From assembly GCF_003651245.1 (NCBI RefSeq), contig NZ_RAPE01000001.1:1364001-1428000 (forward strand): DNA of 64,000 bases, written 5' to 3'. Of this stretch, positions 1-8,794 are shown piece by piece. The notes beneath the pieces were generated by a model, which had not been told where the DNA came from, did not search any database, and worked only from the letters and a program-made list of their open reading frames with translations. Each line of letters opens with the position of its first letter. The stretch's first letter is position 1. Made by a program: the position numbers and the translations under genes. Source of the DNA: Roseovarius spongiae. GTDB lineage: Bacteria; Pseudomonadota; Alphaproteobacteria; Rhodobacterales; Rhodobacteraceae.

Positions 1-382
1 GCATGTAGGGGCGGCTGAATTGCAGGCCGATCTCGGTGTCTCGGCCGAGGGTCCACCCGGTGGCCTTGATCACGAGATCGACATCGCCCGATTGCACGGC
101 GGGCCAGCGTTGTGCCCAGCTCAGAGGCAGGATGTCGAGATGGCCTTCCTCGGTGCCGAAGATGGCGGTCGCGAATACCTTGCACAGAGTGACGTCGAAG
201 CCCTTCCAGTTGCCCTGGTCGTCGAGTTCGGCCAGCCCGGGATAGGAACCGTTATGGCCGGTGCAGTTGAGCTTGCCGCGGTCTTTCACGGATTGCAGGG
301 TGTCGCCATTCTGGGCTTGCGCCGCGGGGGCGCAAAGAGCCGCGGCCATGGCCGCACAGGTCATCAGGTTGAAGAATTTCAT
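1..382 (-). CDS. Amino-acid ABC transporter substrate-binding protein (AapJ-like), 3' end outside window
   Basis: Periplasmic binding protein of the family that feeds general L-amino acid ABC importers. The first about 127 residues are present. They begin with a signal peptide (MKFFNLMTCAAMAAALCAPA, cut probably after AQA) and continue with the family's typical opening, a LNCTGHNGSYPGL block followed by GNWKGFDVTLC and a WAQRWPAVQSGDVDL segment. The start at 382 is preceded by GGAGAGG six bases upstream. The gene runs off the left edge, so permease partners cannot be seen. Substrate is inferred from resemblance to AapJ only; other polar amino acid binders of the same family are possible. Confidence 0.85.
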   Translation of the reverse strand, partial: MKFFNLMTCAAMAAALCAPAAQAQNGDTLQSVKDRGKLNCTGHNGSYPGLAELDDQGNWKGFDVTLCKVFATAIFGTEEGHLDILPLSWAQRWPAVQSGDVDLVIKATGWTLGRDTEIGLQFSRPYM

Positions 383-809
383 TTCACCTCTCCGGTTGGT
401 TCAGTTGGGATTTAGGATTTTTATTGGACCGTCGCGATGCTTGCTTTGGCCTTGTGGTCTGGTCGCTTGTTGCGGCCTCGGCATCGGTCTCCTTGGTTTT
501 CGAATCATGGCCATCGTTGTTGAGCATCACAAAGATGATTTCACAAATCAAGTTCCTAATGGAACTAATTTGTTATGAGTGATTTCCGGGAATGGGTAGG
601 TTTTTCCTAGCCTAAATCTTGAGATGATCAGGCAAAAAGGCCCCGGAATTGGCATGAGTTCGTTAAAAATAAATAGGTTTATCAATATCGTGTATAAATG
701 CACTGGCGATCAGGGGAATTCGGGTTCCGGGTGCGCTAAGGGCGGTTGACAGTCCTCGAAAGTATTGTTCATTTAAATGAACAGCTGCACGAAATTAAGA
801 GGATGCGTG
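383..809. other. Divergent intergenic region, A+T-rich
   Basis: 427 bases between the divergent binding-protein gene and the acetoacetate-decarboxylase-family gene. It is clearly richer in A+T than the surrounding coding DNA, especially at 530-720. It must hold the promoters of both genes. A TTGACA -35-like box at 746-751 and a perfect palindrome at 766-783 are listed separately. I see no convincing small gene or RNA. Confidence 0.6.
746..783 (+). promoter_or_regulatory. Likely promoter with an 18-bp palindromic operator
   Basis: TTGACA at 746-751 is followed by the perfect palindrome TGTTCATTTAAATGAACA at 766-783, which covers the place where a -10 element would lie and ends 26 bases before the preferred start codon at 810. 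A repressor bound here would block RNA polymerase. The most obvious candidate binder is the XRE-cupin regulator encoded at 2348-2926, but that link is inference; I did not find the same palindrome in front of the regulator gene. Confidence 0.5.
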
Positions 810-1523
810 ATGACTCGCCCGTTTTCTACGCCGCACGTGGCGCCACTCTACAAGGCACTGCCCTACCAGTATCTGGGCGTTCGCAAGATCAGCGCGTATT
901 GCCGTTGCGACCCCGACGCATTGCGGGCATTTCTGCCCGATGAATTCGAGCTTCTTGGCGATGTCTGCGAGGTATTTCAACTGGAGGCACCGGATGCCGG
1001 GCCGTTGGGCCATTACAGCGAATCCGGGGTCGTGATTCCGATGACGTTCGACGGGACACCCGGCGCGCATGTGGCGCTGGAATATGTCTCGTCCGACGAT
1101 TCGCTGGCGGCCGGGCGGGAGATCTGGGGCTATCCGAAGAAAATGGCGGAGGTTCCGTTTCGCAGCCTCGAGAACGGTGGCTTCGAATCCTCGACGATTC
1201 GGCGCGGGACCACGATCATCAGCATGAAATTCACCCCCGGCGGGGACGCATTCGAGAAACCGGTCATGCAACCGCGGTTCCAGATCAAGACATTCGCGAC
1301 GGCTGATGGCACCGGATGGGATCTTTACCAGGTTATCCGGAACGATCTGGCGAATGTCGAGGTCAGGGACCACCAGTTCGGGACCGTGGAGTTGGAGCTC
1401 AAGGGCAGCGATGACGACCCGCTTGACCGATTGGGGGTTGAGTCGGTGATCGGTGCGGAGTCGACCCTGATCGACTTCCTGCTTCAGGGCGGACGGATAT
1501 TGAAATCGCTCGATGCGGCGTGA
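810..1523 (+). CDS. Acetoacetate decarboxylase family protein
   Basis: About 237 residues, close to the usual length of the family. The segment GREIWGYPKK carries the paired lysines that in clostridial acetoacetate decarboxylase form the Schiff-base lysine and its pKa-lowering neighbour. Typical reaction: acetoacetate to acetone plus carbon dioxide, but many family members act on other beta-keto or aldehyde substrates, so the reaction is not settled. I chose ATG 810 because AAGAGGA lies six bases upstream; an in-frame ATG at 777 lies inside the palindromic operator and is less likely. The SDR gene starts 41 bases downstream, suggesting one transcription unit. Confidence is high for family, moderate for function. 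Confidence 0.85.
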   Translation: MTRPFSTPHVAPLYKALPYQYLGVRKISAYCRCDPDALRAFLPDEFELLGDVCEVFQLEAPDAGPLGHYSESGVVIPMTFDGTPGAHVALEYVSSDDSLAAGREIWGYPKKMAEVPFRSLENGGFESSTIRRGTTIISMKFTPGGDAFEKPVMQPRFQIKTFATADGTGWDLYQVIRNDLANVEVRDHQFGTVELELKGSDDDPLDRLGVESVIGAESTLIDFLLQGGRILKSLDAA

Positions 1524-1564
1524 CCCGGCGGGCCTGAAACACGGCAGATGAAGGACGTTTTCCA

Positions 1565-2326
1565 ATGCATATCGATCTGACCGGCCGTACCGCCCTGGTC
1601 ACCGGAGCCGCCGGGGGGCTGGGGGTGCAGCAGGTTCTTGCACTGGCCGGGGCGCGCGCGCATGTAGTGGCCACCGACCGAAACGAGGCGCAGATTGTCG
1701 CCGCGCTTGGCAAGGCGGGCAAGGTGGCCGACATTACGGCGCGGGTGCTTGACGTGACTGACGCCGATGAGAACGAGGCGCTGGTGCAGGAGCTGGCGAC
1801 CGCCGGGCGTGGGATCGATATCCTGGTCAACAATGCCGGGATTTCGATTCCCGGATCGGTTTTGGACTACCCCGAGGACAGTTTCGACCGAACCTTGTCG
1901 GTCAATCTGCGCGGGCTTTACCTGTTGAGCCAGACCGTGGCCCGTTCGATGGTGGCGCGGGGTACGGGCGGGGCGATCGTGAACCTTGCGTCGATCGGCG
2001 GGATGATCGTCGACGGGCCGGTGTCATCGGCCTATGACGCCACGAAGGCCGCCGTAATCCAGCTTACAAAGAACTTCGCGGTCGAACTGGCCCATACGGG
2101 TATTCGGGTCAACGCGGTGGCGCCGGGGTATATCGCCACCGAAATGACGCGCCGCTATCTGGAGAACCCGGATTACTTGGCGGATCTTCTGAAGCACAAG
2201 ATTCCGATGGGCCGCGTCGGCCTGCCGGAAGAGGTGGCGCAGGCGATCGTTTTCCTTGCCTCACCCGCGGCGGCCTACATTACCGGGCATACGCTCAACG
2301 TCGATGGCGGGTGGGTTGCAATCTGA
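1565..2326 (+). CDS. Short-chain dehydrogenase/reductase (SDR) family oxidoreductase
   Basis: A 253-residue classical SDR. The Rossmann glycine motif TGAAGGLG is near residue 14, NNAG near residue 90, the catalytic Ser-Tyr-Lys set is in [11 protein letters not shown] (YxxxK), and the C-terminus has the usual NVDGGW. These enzymes interconvert hydroxyl and keto groups with NAD(P)H. Its place just behind an acetoacetate-decarboxylase-family gene suggests a beta-keto or beta-hydroxy acid substrate, which is inference. A convergent regulator gene ends 21 bases beyond its stop. Confidence 0.88.
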   Translation: MHIDLTGRTALVTGAAGGLGVQQVLALAGARAHVVATDRNEAQIVAALGKAGKVADITARVLDVTDADENEALVQELATAGRGIDILVNNAGISIPGSVLDYPEDSFDRTLSVNLRGLYLLSQTVARSMVARGTGGAIVNLASIGGMIVDGPVSSAYDATKAAVIQLTKNFAVELAHTGIRVNAVAPGYIATEMTRRYLENPDYLADLLKHKIPMGRVGLPEEVAQAIVFLASPAAAYITGHTLNVDGGWVAI

Positions 2327-2347
2327 TTTCGGCGCAGAGCGGACGGG

Positions 2348-2926
2348 TCACTGCGCGGAATATTGCATCGTCAGCAGGGCCCGCGCTGCGCCGCCCCGGC
2401 ACCAGTAGCTATGGGGTTCGCCCCCGGGAATCGAGATGGTTTGCCCCAGCTCCAGATCCGTCGGCGCGTCGGTCGGGCCGGCGGTCAGCCGCCCTTCCAG
2501 CAATTGCAGGTATTCGATGCCGTCGTGCAGCGCAGAAACGATCGGGTCGGACGTGCTGGGGATGGTGACCTCGTAGAACTCCCACACGCAGGGGGCGGGG
2601 GGGCCTTCGCTTCGCGTGCTGCGCAGGAAGCGCATGCTCATTTGCGGGCCCGACAGTCGTTTGAGGGCGTCGTAGCCGAGGCGGCTTTCGGGGTCGATGA
2701 GCGCGCTCGGGGTGGTCGAGAGCGGACCCGACAACGCCGCAAGCGTCATGATTGTGGGATTGCCGCCCCCCGCTTCGAGGATCGAGATCGTCCCCTTGGC
2801 TACGCCGGAAAGTTCCGACAGGCGCGCGAGGGATAAGTTGGCATGCTGACGCAGGCGCCGTAGCCTTTGGCCGACCTCGGCCGGGAAATCGTTTTCGGGT
2901 TTGTTCGGGCCGCCGGTGTACACCAT
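2348..2926 (-). CDS. XRE-family transcriptional regulator with C-terminal cupin domain
   Basis: About 192 residues: an N-terminal helix-turn-helix (GQRLRRLRQHANLSLARLSE then GVAKGTISILEAGGGNPTI) and a C-terminal cupin sensor with an IPGGEPHSYW segment. This layout is common in regulators of small-molecule catabolism. Start 2926 is chosen because AGGAGAG lies about seven bases upstream and because the longer version adds a proline/arginine-rich stretch unlike a DNA-binding domain. It is convergent with the SDR gene and probably controls the decarboxylase/SDR pair or its own promoter; the ligand is unknown. Confidence 0.85.
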   Translation of the reverse strand: MVYTGGPNKPENDFPAEVGQRLRRLRQHANLSLARLSELSGVAKGTISILEAGGGNPTIMTLAALSGPLSTTPSALIDPESRLGYDALKRLSGPQMSMRFLRSTRSEGPPAPCVWEFYEVTIPSTSDPIVSALHDGIEYLQLLEGRLTAGPTDAPTDLELGQTISIPGGEPHSYWCRGGAARALLTMQYSAQ

Positions 2927-3595
2927 GGGTCGGCTCTCCTGCTGACCGTGTTTGCCGAGGTTCTTAATTCTTTCGCGGGGGCTTGGAAACCGGGGCGGCG
3001 GGCCTGATCGGCTGCCGTCCTGCAGATTATCCGCTGCCAGTCGATTCACGGGGTATGGATCGAGAACAAACCCCTAGCCTCAATTAGTTTATCGTCAGTT
3101 TCCAGATTTTTTTACTACATTTCCATCAGACCCGGTTGTGTGTCCCATGTTCTTGCAGATAGGACGGAGCTGTCATGTGTGACGTATATGGACCCTGCTT
3201 GATTGCAACGGTCTGGTTAGGTCTGGCTTGGCGAACACGATTGCTGACGTATATCCGTTTTCAGAGCGTCCCGATACTTCGTCGCCGCGAGCCCCGATGG
3301 ATTTCCGCGCGCTTCTCCCTCATCGGCTCCAAGGCATAGGCATTGGCCTTGCCGGTCCACACATCAGGTTCAAGAAGCAACGGGTCGTATCCCTTCACCA
3401 TCTCCTGGCAGGTTGCTGCAATATTCTGGGGAAAGTCCTCGTCGTCCTGGTTGTTTCGCTGCTGGCGTCAGCTGGGCGGCCGAGCGATATGACTCGCCTC
3501 GTGACATCGCCATAAGGGTCATATCATGGCAACCGATTGCCGGGTGCTTCCAGACGAATTCGAACCAGTCTCAGCAAGGGCGGGGTAGCTGTCCC
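2927..3595. other. Long non-coding stretch with a decayed gene fragment
   Basis: 669 bases between the XRE-cupin regulator and the IS6 transposase remnant. The part at 3050-3200 is A+T-rich and probably carries the regulator's promoter. No intact gene is visible; one minus-strand stretch at about 3266-3471 reads like the tail of a lost gene and is listed separately. Possible IS ends were sought near 3570-3595 without a convincing result. Confidence 0.5.
3266..3471 (-). pseudogene. Unrecognised C-terminal gene remnant
   Basis: On the minus strand an open stretch of about 67 codons lies between two in-frame stops and contains protein-like sequence, for example NQDDEDFPQNIAATCQEM then VKGYDPLLLEPDVWTGKANA. 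There is no start with a ribosome site and the upstream coding part is missing, so it looks like the 3' end of a gene broken by the neighbouring mobile-element activity. I do not recognise the family. It could also be chance open frame. Confidence 0.3.
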
Positions 3596-4295
3596 TTATG
3601 CCATGCAAAGACCGCGCCACTCGGCGAGCGCGGCGGCGCGGTTCAGCTTGAAATTTGATCTTGAGTAGAGGCTGCGCCCCGAGTCGAACAGATTGTAGAC
3701 CGAGGCGTGGACGGCGGCGAATTTCTGCAAACTTCGCAATCGCCGGAAGCGCAACATCGCCCGCTCACGCCTTCGGAACAACAGATGCGAATTCTCGGCG
3801 CGATTGTTCAGCCAGCGCCCGGTTTCCTGTCGATCGGCATTGCCGATCTCCTTCAACGCGGCGCCGTACGAACGCAGTCGGTCTGTGACAATCACTTCCG
3901 GGCGCCCGTGCTTGCGCATTGCTTTCTTTAAGAATTTCAGTGCCGCCTTCTTGTCGCGGGTTTTAGTCACGAAGCTCTCTAGGATTTCACCTTCGTGATC
4001 CACTGCTCGCCAGAGGTAGTGTCTCTCGCCGTTCGTCTTCACGAACATCTGGTCCAAGTGCCAGCGCCAGCGGCTGGATTTCATTCCGGAAACTCGGCGC
4101 TTTTTGATCTCCGCCGCGAAGAGGGGTCCGAACCGATGCCACCAATACCGCACCGCTTCGTGGCTGACATCGATGCCTTATTCATAAAGCAGGTCCTCGA
4201 CGTTTCGCAATGACAGCGGAAACCGCACATACAACGGCCAGGCGGACGATTTCACGGCTGGTTTTGAAATACTTGAATGGATCGCGTTTTGTCAT
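3596..4295 (-). pseudogene. IS6-family transposase, disrupted by a frameshift and a stop
   Basis: Matches the IS6/IS26 transposase layout. The start MTKRDPFKYFKTSREIVRLAV (read as two parts) is at 4295; the frame is then lost near 4230, and the continuing sequence (YVRFPLSLRNVEDLLYE) meets a TAA at 4178-4180 where arginine is expected. After that the DDE domain is intact: D in WHLDQMFVK, D in VIVTDRLRSY and E in NNRAENSHLLF, through to the natural end at 3596. With two lesions it is presumably inactive unless a sequencing error is involved. Clear terminal inverted repeats were not identified. Confidence 0.85.
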
Positions 4296-4347
4296 CCGGG
4301 CAGGGTAGGGCGGCGTCGAATGCGCCTCAACCCGGTTTCCTCTGACA

Positions 4348-4924
4348 ATGCCCCCGGTGGTCATCGTGAAGCCGCTCAAGGTGCGGTCCAAGGGCTTTCA
4401 TACATGGTCAGAGGAGGAAATCCAGATGTTCTACGCGAAGCACAAGTTCGGCACAGTGGCGCATACGGCGATGACGCTGATGCTTTACACGGGGGCGGCA
4501 AGGGCTGATGTGGTCAAGCTTGGACGAGGTAATGTCGATGGAGATCGGATCAGATACAGACGCCAAAAAAACGGCGGACAATGGGGGTGTTCTCATCGAC
4601 ATCCCCATACATCCGCAGCTGCGACTCGTCTTGGACGCCCTCCCGAAAGACACGTTCACGTTCCTCGAGACCCGACATGGAAAAAGCCGCTCACCGAATG
4701 GACTCGGGAACATGATGCGCAAATAGTGCGACCAAGCAGGGCTACCAGAAAGCACCTCGCACGGCCTAAGGAAAGCGATTGCCAGGCGCTTGGCCGAAGC
4801 GGGTGCACCACCCCAAGAGATCATGGCCGTGACCGCTCACGCGACGCCTGCGGAAGTGACCCGCTACACACGCGATGCAAATCGTCCTAACATGGCAGAC
4901 GGAGCCATGACGCGTTTGAAGTAG
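4348..4924 (+). pseudogene. Tyrosine recombinase/integrase remnant, frameshifted and with internal stop
   Basis: Reading in one frame gives VKPLKVRSKGFHTWSEEEIQ and an LMLYTGAARADVVKLG segment that carries the first catalytic arginine. The frame then shifts near 4580-4597 and continues as GVLIDIPIHPQLRLVLDAL and further, crosses a TAG at 4724-4726 where tryptophan is normal, and ends with TSHGLRKAIARRLAEAG and ATPAEVTRYTRDAN, which carry the second arginine region and the nucleophile tyrosine. The N-terminal domain is missing; the gap faces the IS6 remnant. It reads toward the 3' end of tRNA-Ser 93 bases away, the usual place for an island integrase. Confidence 0.85.
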
Positions 4925-5017
4925 AACGCCGCACGAACAAAACCTTGGCGAACCTATGGAAAAGGTTAGCCAGAAAAACCACCAAACCCCTGTAACAAAA
5001 GGAGAAAAAAATGTGGG

Positions 5018-5107
5018 TGGCGGAGACGATGGGATTCGAACCCACGAGACCCTTCCGGGCCTACTCCCTTAGCAGGGGAGCGCCTTCGACCACTCGGCCA
5101 CGTCTCC
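5018..5107 (-). tRNA. tRNA-Ser (anticodon GCU)
   Basis: On the minus strand the acceptor arm GGAGACG (5107-5101) pairs with CGTCTCC (5028-5022), followed by discriminator G and an encoded CCA (5020-5018). The anticodon stem-loop reads CTCCC CT GCT AA GGGAG, giving GCU for serine AGC/AGU codons. A long variable arm and GGTTCGAATCC T-arm fit a class II tRNA-Ser. A run of seven T follows about 10-15 bases beyond the 3' end. The 3' end faces a decayed integrase, consistent with use as an integration target. Confidence 0.95.
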
Positions 5108-5625
5108 GCTGACGCGTATAGCCAAGCAAACACAGGGATTACAAGGCGAAATTGGCTTTGTGCGAAAAAACCCTCCTGCGCGCAAAAGCGGGCTCAGATG
5201 GCGCCGACAGGCATGGAAGGGCGTCCGGTTTTGGCGCCAAATTCGGGCGATCTTCTGTCCAGCGAAAGCGCCCGCGCACGCAAGCGGGTTTTGAGACGGC
5301 ATAGAACTAACGCTTTATTGAGCCCGCGACCGTCATTGCCGGCCAGGCTCGCACGATCCGATCTCCTTCCCGCTCGGCTCGAAACCGCTTCCGTATCCGT
5401 TGAAACGGGGAGGCCGATTCAGTTGGTTCGCGCGGCGATTGGTAGAGAGGAGCGGGAAGGGGACTTTCGCTGCAGGCGCTTGAGAACGGACATCCAGAGC
5501 ATGTTTGGCCCGATCGGCGCAGTTTGCACCGGCGGCAGCAGTGCGCAGATGGGGTGTTTGAAGAGCGAGAAAGACCAGCACCGCGATGCTGGCCTTTCGA
5601 CGGTCAGGCTGACGAGGAGGGGGCG
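5108..5625. other. Intergenic region, no credible gene
   Basis: 518 bases between tRNA-Ser and the creatinase gene. Open frames exist on both strands (up to about 170 codons) but none has a ribosome site or recognisable protein features, and they overlap one another. The only element I can support is the creatinase terminator at 5575-5592. The upstream part should contain the tRNA promoter. Confidence 0.5.
5575..5592 (-). terminator. Probable terminator of the creatinase gene
   Basis: Inverted repeat CCAGCA / TGCTGG with a six-base loop, followed in the minus direction by TCTTTCTCG. It lies 33 bases beyond the creatinase stop. The stem is short and the T-run interrupted, so strength is uncertain. 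Confidence 0.45.
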
Positions 5626-6840
5626 TCAGTTCTTGATGACGTTGTGTTCGGGGCCGAAGGGAAAACCCGTGATGTTCTTCGCGTTGTCCTCACCGATGAC
5701 GAGAATGTCATGCTCTCGATAGCCGCCGGCGCCGGGGTTGCCTTCGGGGATCATGACCATCGGCTCCATCGAGACCACCATGCCCGGCTCCAGCACCGTG
5801 TCGATATCCTCGCGCAGCTCCACGCCGGCCTCGCGGCCGTAATAATGGCTCAGAACGCCAAAGCTGTGACCGTAACCGAATGAGCGATACTTGAGCAGAT
5901 CCCATTCGCGATACATCTCGTTCAGCTCGATCGCGACGTCCATGCACCGCGCGCCGGGCTTGAGCAACTCCAGCCCGCGCTCGTGGACCTTGACGTTCTT
6001 TTCCCAGATATCGAGGCTGGCATCATCCACGTGATCGCAGAACATCGTCCGCTCGAGAGCGGTGTAATAGCCGAAGATCATCGGAAAGGTATTGAGGCTC
6101 AGGATATCGCCCGACTGCACGATCCGGTTCGTCACCGGGTTATGCGCGCCATCGGTGTTTATGCCCGACTGAAACCACGTCCAAGTGTCCATCAGTTCAA
6201 CGAACGGGAATGATTTCGCGATCTCGCGGATCATCGCGTTGGTGCCGGCGATGGCGACCTCATGTTCGGGCGCCCCGGCCTTGACCGCGCCGGCCACGGC
6301 CCAGCCGCCGACGTCGCAGATACGCGCGCCTTCCGTGATCAGCTCGATCTCTTCGGCGGACTTGATGGTGCGCATCCACATGGACGGCTTGCCGACGTCG
6401 ACAAATTCGACATCCGGCAAGGCGTCCTGCAACAGCTGACGATATTCGAGCGACACGTGATCGAATTCGATCCCGATGCGTTTGGCCCCCGGGGTCAGCT
6501 GCTGGACGGCGCGATAGAAATTGTCGCGGCGCCAGTCCGTATAGGTGACATTGTTGCCAAAGCTCCGGCGCCACGGCTGACCGCCATCAATGCCTGCAGA
6601 GATCGTGGTCGCGTTCTTCTGGTCGATGACCATGCCGTATTTGCGGCCGAAATAGCAGTAGAGCCAGCCACTGTAATAGTTGATGCAATGATATGAGGTG
6701 AACAGCGACGCATCGACATCGTTCTTACCCATCCATTCTCGCAACTCATTCTGCCGACGGGCCATTTCGCTATCGGAGAACGGCGAGTATTCCTTGTCGC
6801 CGTTGTGCCATTCCATGACGTGAAGCATGTCGTCCAGCAT
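5626..6840 (-). CDS. Creatinase (creatine amidinohydrolase)
   Basis: 404 residues, the length of Pseudomonas creatinase, and very close to it in sequence: FTSYHCINYYSGWLYC, SAGIDGGQPWRR, MDTWTWFQSGINTDGAHNPV, YGHSFGVLSHYYGREAG and LEPGMVVSMEPM are all present. It belongs to the pita-bread (M24) fold but is a metal-free hydrolase; the catalytic histidine corresponds to H233 in GAHNPV. It converts creatine plus water to sarcosine and urea in the cytoplasm. The start is supported by AGAGGA seven bases upstream. With the creatininase gene across the regulator it forms a creatinine to sarcosine route; no sarcosine oxidase or urease is in the window. Confidence 0.95.
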   Translation of the reverse strand: MLDDMLHVMEWHNGDKEYSPFSDSEMARRQNELREWMGKNDVDASLFTSYHCINYYSGWLYCYFGRKYGMVIDQKNATTISAGIDGGQPWRRSFGNNVTYTDWRRDNFYRAVQQLTPGAKRIGIEFDHVSLEYRQLLQDALPDVEFVDVGKPSMWMRTIKSAEEIELITEGARICDVGGWAVAGAVKAGAPEHEVAIAGTNAMIREIAKSFPFVELMDTWTWFQSGINTDGAHNPVTNRIVQSGDILSLNTFPMIFGYYTALERTMFCDHVDDASLDIWEKNVKVHERGLELLKPGARCMDVAIELNEMYREWDLLKYRSFGYGHSFGVLSHYYGREAGVELREDIDTVLEPGMVVSMEPMVMIPEGNPGAGGYREHDILVIGEDNAKNITGFPFGPEHNVIKN

Positions 6841-6951
6841 TGGAAATCCTCTCTGCAGGTGCTTGTCTGCACAGGGTTACCAGCAAGGTGTGAGTAAGAG
6901 AAATTAATTGGAATGATTTATGCATTAACAACGCAAATTATGATGTTTCGG

Positions 6952-7848
6952 CTATTTGCGATGGGTGAGGGTCGTGGACCGGAAGGATTCTACGCCGTGG
7001 GTGATCTGCTCGATAAGTTTCAGTGCGGCATCCGACATCTTGATATGCTTGTAGAACAGGCCGACATGAACGTTGGCCAGTCGCGCGAACCCTTCCTTTG
7101 GCGACAGGATGCGCATGCCTGGCAGCAAGGTTTTCTTGGTCAGCGCCGTCACGCCCATCCCCGCCACGACAGCGTGCTGAAGGGCCGAAATTCCCGGGGT
7201 CTCGAAGGAGACGTGCCAGTCGCGCCCATCGGCATTCAGCGCGTCGATCATTCTCTTGCGGTAAAAACATCCGTCGGGATGGGCGATGAGCTTGATCGGG
7301 CTGTCGGGATCGATCCGGTAGTTGCGTCCGCAGACCCAGACAGGATGCTCGGACCAATAGAGCGAGACATAGGGCGCCGGCATCACATCGGTGATCGCGA
7401 TGACCATGTCGAGATCGTCAACGTGGAGAGAGGCCAGCAGATCACTGCTTCGATTGCAGCGAATATCCAGCAGAACCTGCGGGTTGGCGTGGGCGAACTC
7501 GACAATGATGCTTTGGAAATATTCGATGGAATAGTCGATCGGCAAACCGATACGCAGGGTGCCGAGCAGTTTCGCGCGCTGAAGGTTGGCGATGGCGCGG
7601 TCATTCAGGCGCAGGATTTCGCGCGCATATCCCAGCAGGGTCTGCCCATCTGCGGTCAGTTCGATCTTCTTGCCGCGGTGCGACAAGAGCTGAACGCCCG
7701 TCAGTTCTTCGAGCCGCTTCACCTGCAGGGAAATCGCCGGTTGCGTCCGTCCTAGGGCGACGCCCGTCTCGGTGAAGTTGCGCAGATCGACCACCGTCAC
7801 GAATGTCCGCAACAGATCGGTCTGCAGATTGGTGAAGCGTTTCATCAT
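6952..7848 (-). CDS. LysR-family transcriptional regulator of the creatinine cluster
   Basis: 298 residues with the usual layout: an N-terminal winged helix-turn-helix (TDLLRTFVTVVDLRNFTETG, then GRTQPAISLQVKRLEELTG) and a substrate-binding domain. It starts 81 bases from the divergent creatininase gene and lies just upstream of creatinase on the same strand, the classic position of a LysR activator that binds the shared intergenic region. The inducer is probably creatinine or creatine, which is inference. Two adjacent ATG codons are possible starts. Confidence 0.9.
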   Translation of the reverse strand: MMKRFTNLQTDLLRTFVTVVDLRNFTETGVALGRTQPAISLQVKRLEELTGVQLLSHRGKKIELTADGQTLLGYAREILRLNDRAIANLQRAKLLGTLRIGLPIDYSIEYFQSIIVEFAHANPQVLLDIRCNRSSDLLASLHVDDLDMVIAITDVMPAPYVSLYWSEHPVWVCGRNYRIDPDSPIKLIAHPDGCFYRKRMIDALNADGRDWHVSFETPGISALQHAVVAGMGVTALTKKTLLPGMRILSPKEGFARLANVHVGLFYKHIKMSDAALKLIEQITHGVESFRSTTLTHRK

Positions 7849-7938
7849 TAGGATCCCTTATGTCGTCATTGCTACTATGAATTATGCGTATGCTGCAAGG
7901 CGGCTTAGGCTTCATCAAAAGGGGATGGAGTGGACCGA

Positions 7939-8742
7939 ATGCTGGGTAGTACTGTTTTTGCCGCAGAGATGGCTTGGCCTGACTATCAACGCCGGGTGAA
8001 AGATGGGGATGTTCCAGTTCTCATCCCGTTGGGTTCGATGGAGCAGCATGGCCACCACATGCCGATGCATGTCGATGTCCTGCTTCCGACCGAGTTCGCG
8101 CGGCGTGCGGCGGAACAGACCGGCGCCTTGGTCGCACCTCCGTTTACCTACGGCTACAAGTCGCACCAGAAATCGGGCGGCGGGAACTTCTTTCCCGGAA
8201 CGACAAGCCTAGACGGGGCCAGCCTCGTCAACGCGCTCAAGGATGTGGTCAAGGAATTCGTGCGTCACGGTGTGCGCAACCTGTGCATCGTCAATGGCCA
8301 TTTCGAGAACTCGTGGTTCATCACCGAGGGCATCGACCTGGCGCTGCGTGAATTGAACTGGGCAGGGATCGATGACGTCAAGGTCATGGTCCTTTCCTAT
8401 TGGGATTTCGTGGACCAGGCGTCGATCGAGAAACTCTACCCCAAAGGTTTTCTGGGCTGGGATATCGAACATGGCGGGGTGCTCGAGACATCCCTGATGT
8501 TGCGTCTGCACCCCGATCTCGTCTCGCTGAAAGACGCGGTGGAGCATGCGCCCGCGACCTTCCCGCCCTACGATATCTACCCGGCCAAGCCCGAATGGAC
8601 CCCCGCGAGCGGATCGTTGTCTTCTCCGAGGGAAGCCACGGCCGAGAAGGGGGACATCTTGCTCGATGTCTGCACCAAGGGCATTGTGACCGCGATCAAT
8701 GCCGAATTTGCGCGGCCCCGCGCGCTGTCTGCGGCGCGGTAG
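7939..8742 (+). CDS. crnA: Creatininase (creatinine amidohydrolase)
   Basis: About 267 residues, similar along its length to Pseudomonas creatininase. Metal ligands are all visible: E35 and H37 in GSMEQHGHHM, D46 in HVDVLLP, H121 and E123 in VNGHFEN. YGYKSHQKSGGGN, FPGTTSLDGA and YPKGFLGWDIEHGGVLETSL are also family hallmarks. It interconverts creatinine and creatine. ATG 7939 is preferred over GTG 7930 because GGAG lies eight bases upstream and the protein then begins at the same point as the Pseudomonas enzyme. The transporter genes follow on the same strand. Confidence 0.95.
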   Translation: MLGSTVFAAEMAWPDYQRRVKDGDVPVLIPLGSMEQHGHHMPMHVDVLLPTEFARRAAEQTGALVAPPFTYGYKSHQKSGGGNFFPGTTSLDGASLVNALKDVVKEFVRHGVRNLCIVNGHFENSWFITEGIDLALRELNWAGIDDVKVMVLSYWDFVDQASIEKLYPKGFLGWDIEHGGVLETSLMLRLHPDLVSLKDAVEHAPATFPPYDIYPAKPEWTPASGSLSSPREATAEKGDILLDVCTKGIVTAINAEFARPRALSAAR

Positions 8743-8794
8743 ATTGTCCCCGGACAAAAACAATAATGCTGTCAACCAACAAGGAGAGAAGACA

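Noticed and set aside
3570-4350. Terminal inverted repeats of the IS6 element
   Set aside because: I compared the sequences flanking the transposase remnant and saw only short G-rich similarity, not a convincing inverted repeat or target duplication.
5198-5722. Plus-strand frame of 174 codons between tRNA-Ser and creatinase
   Set aside because: No ribosome site, no protein-like features, and it runs into the antisense strand of creatinase.
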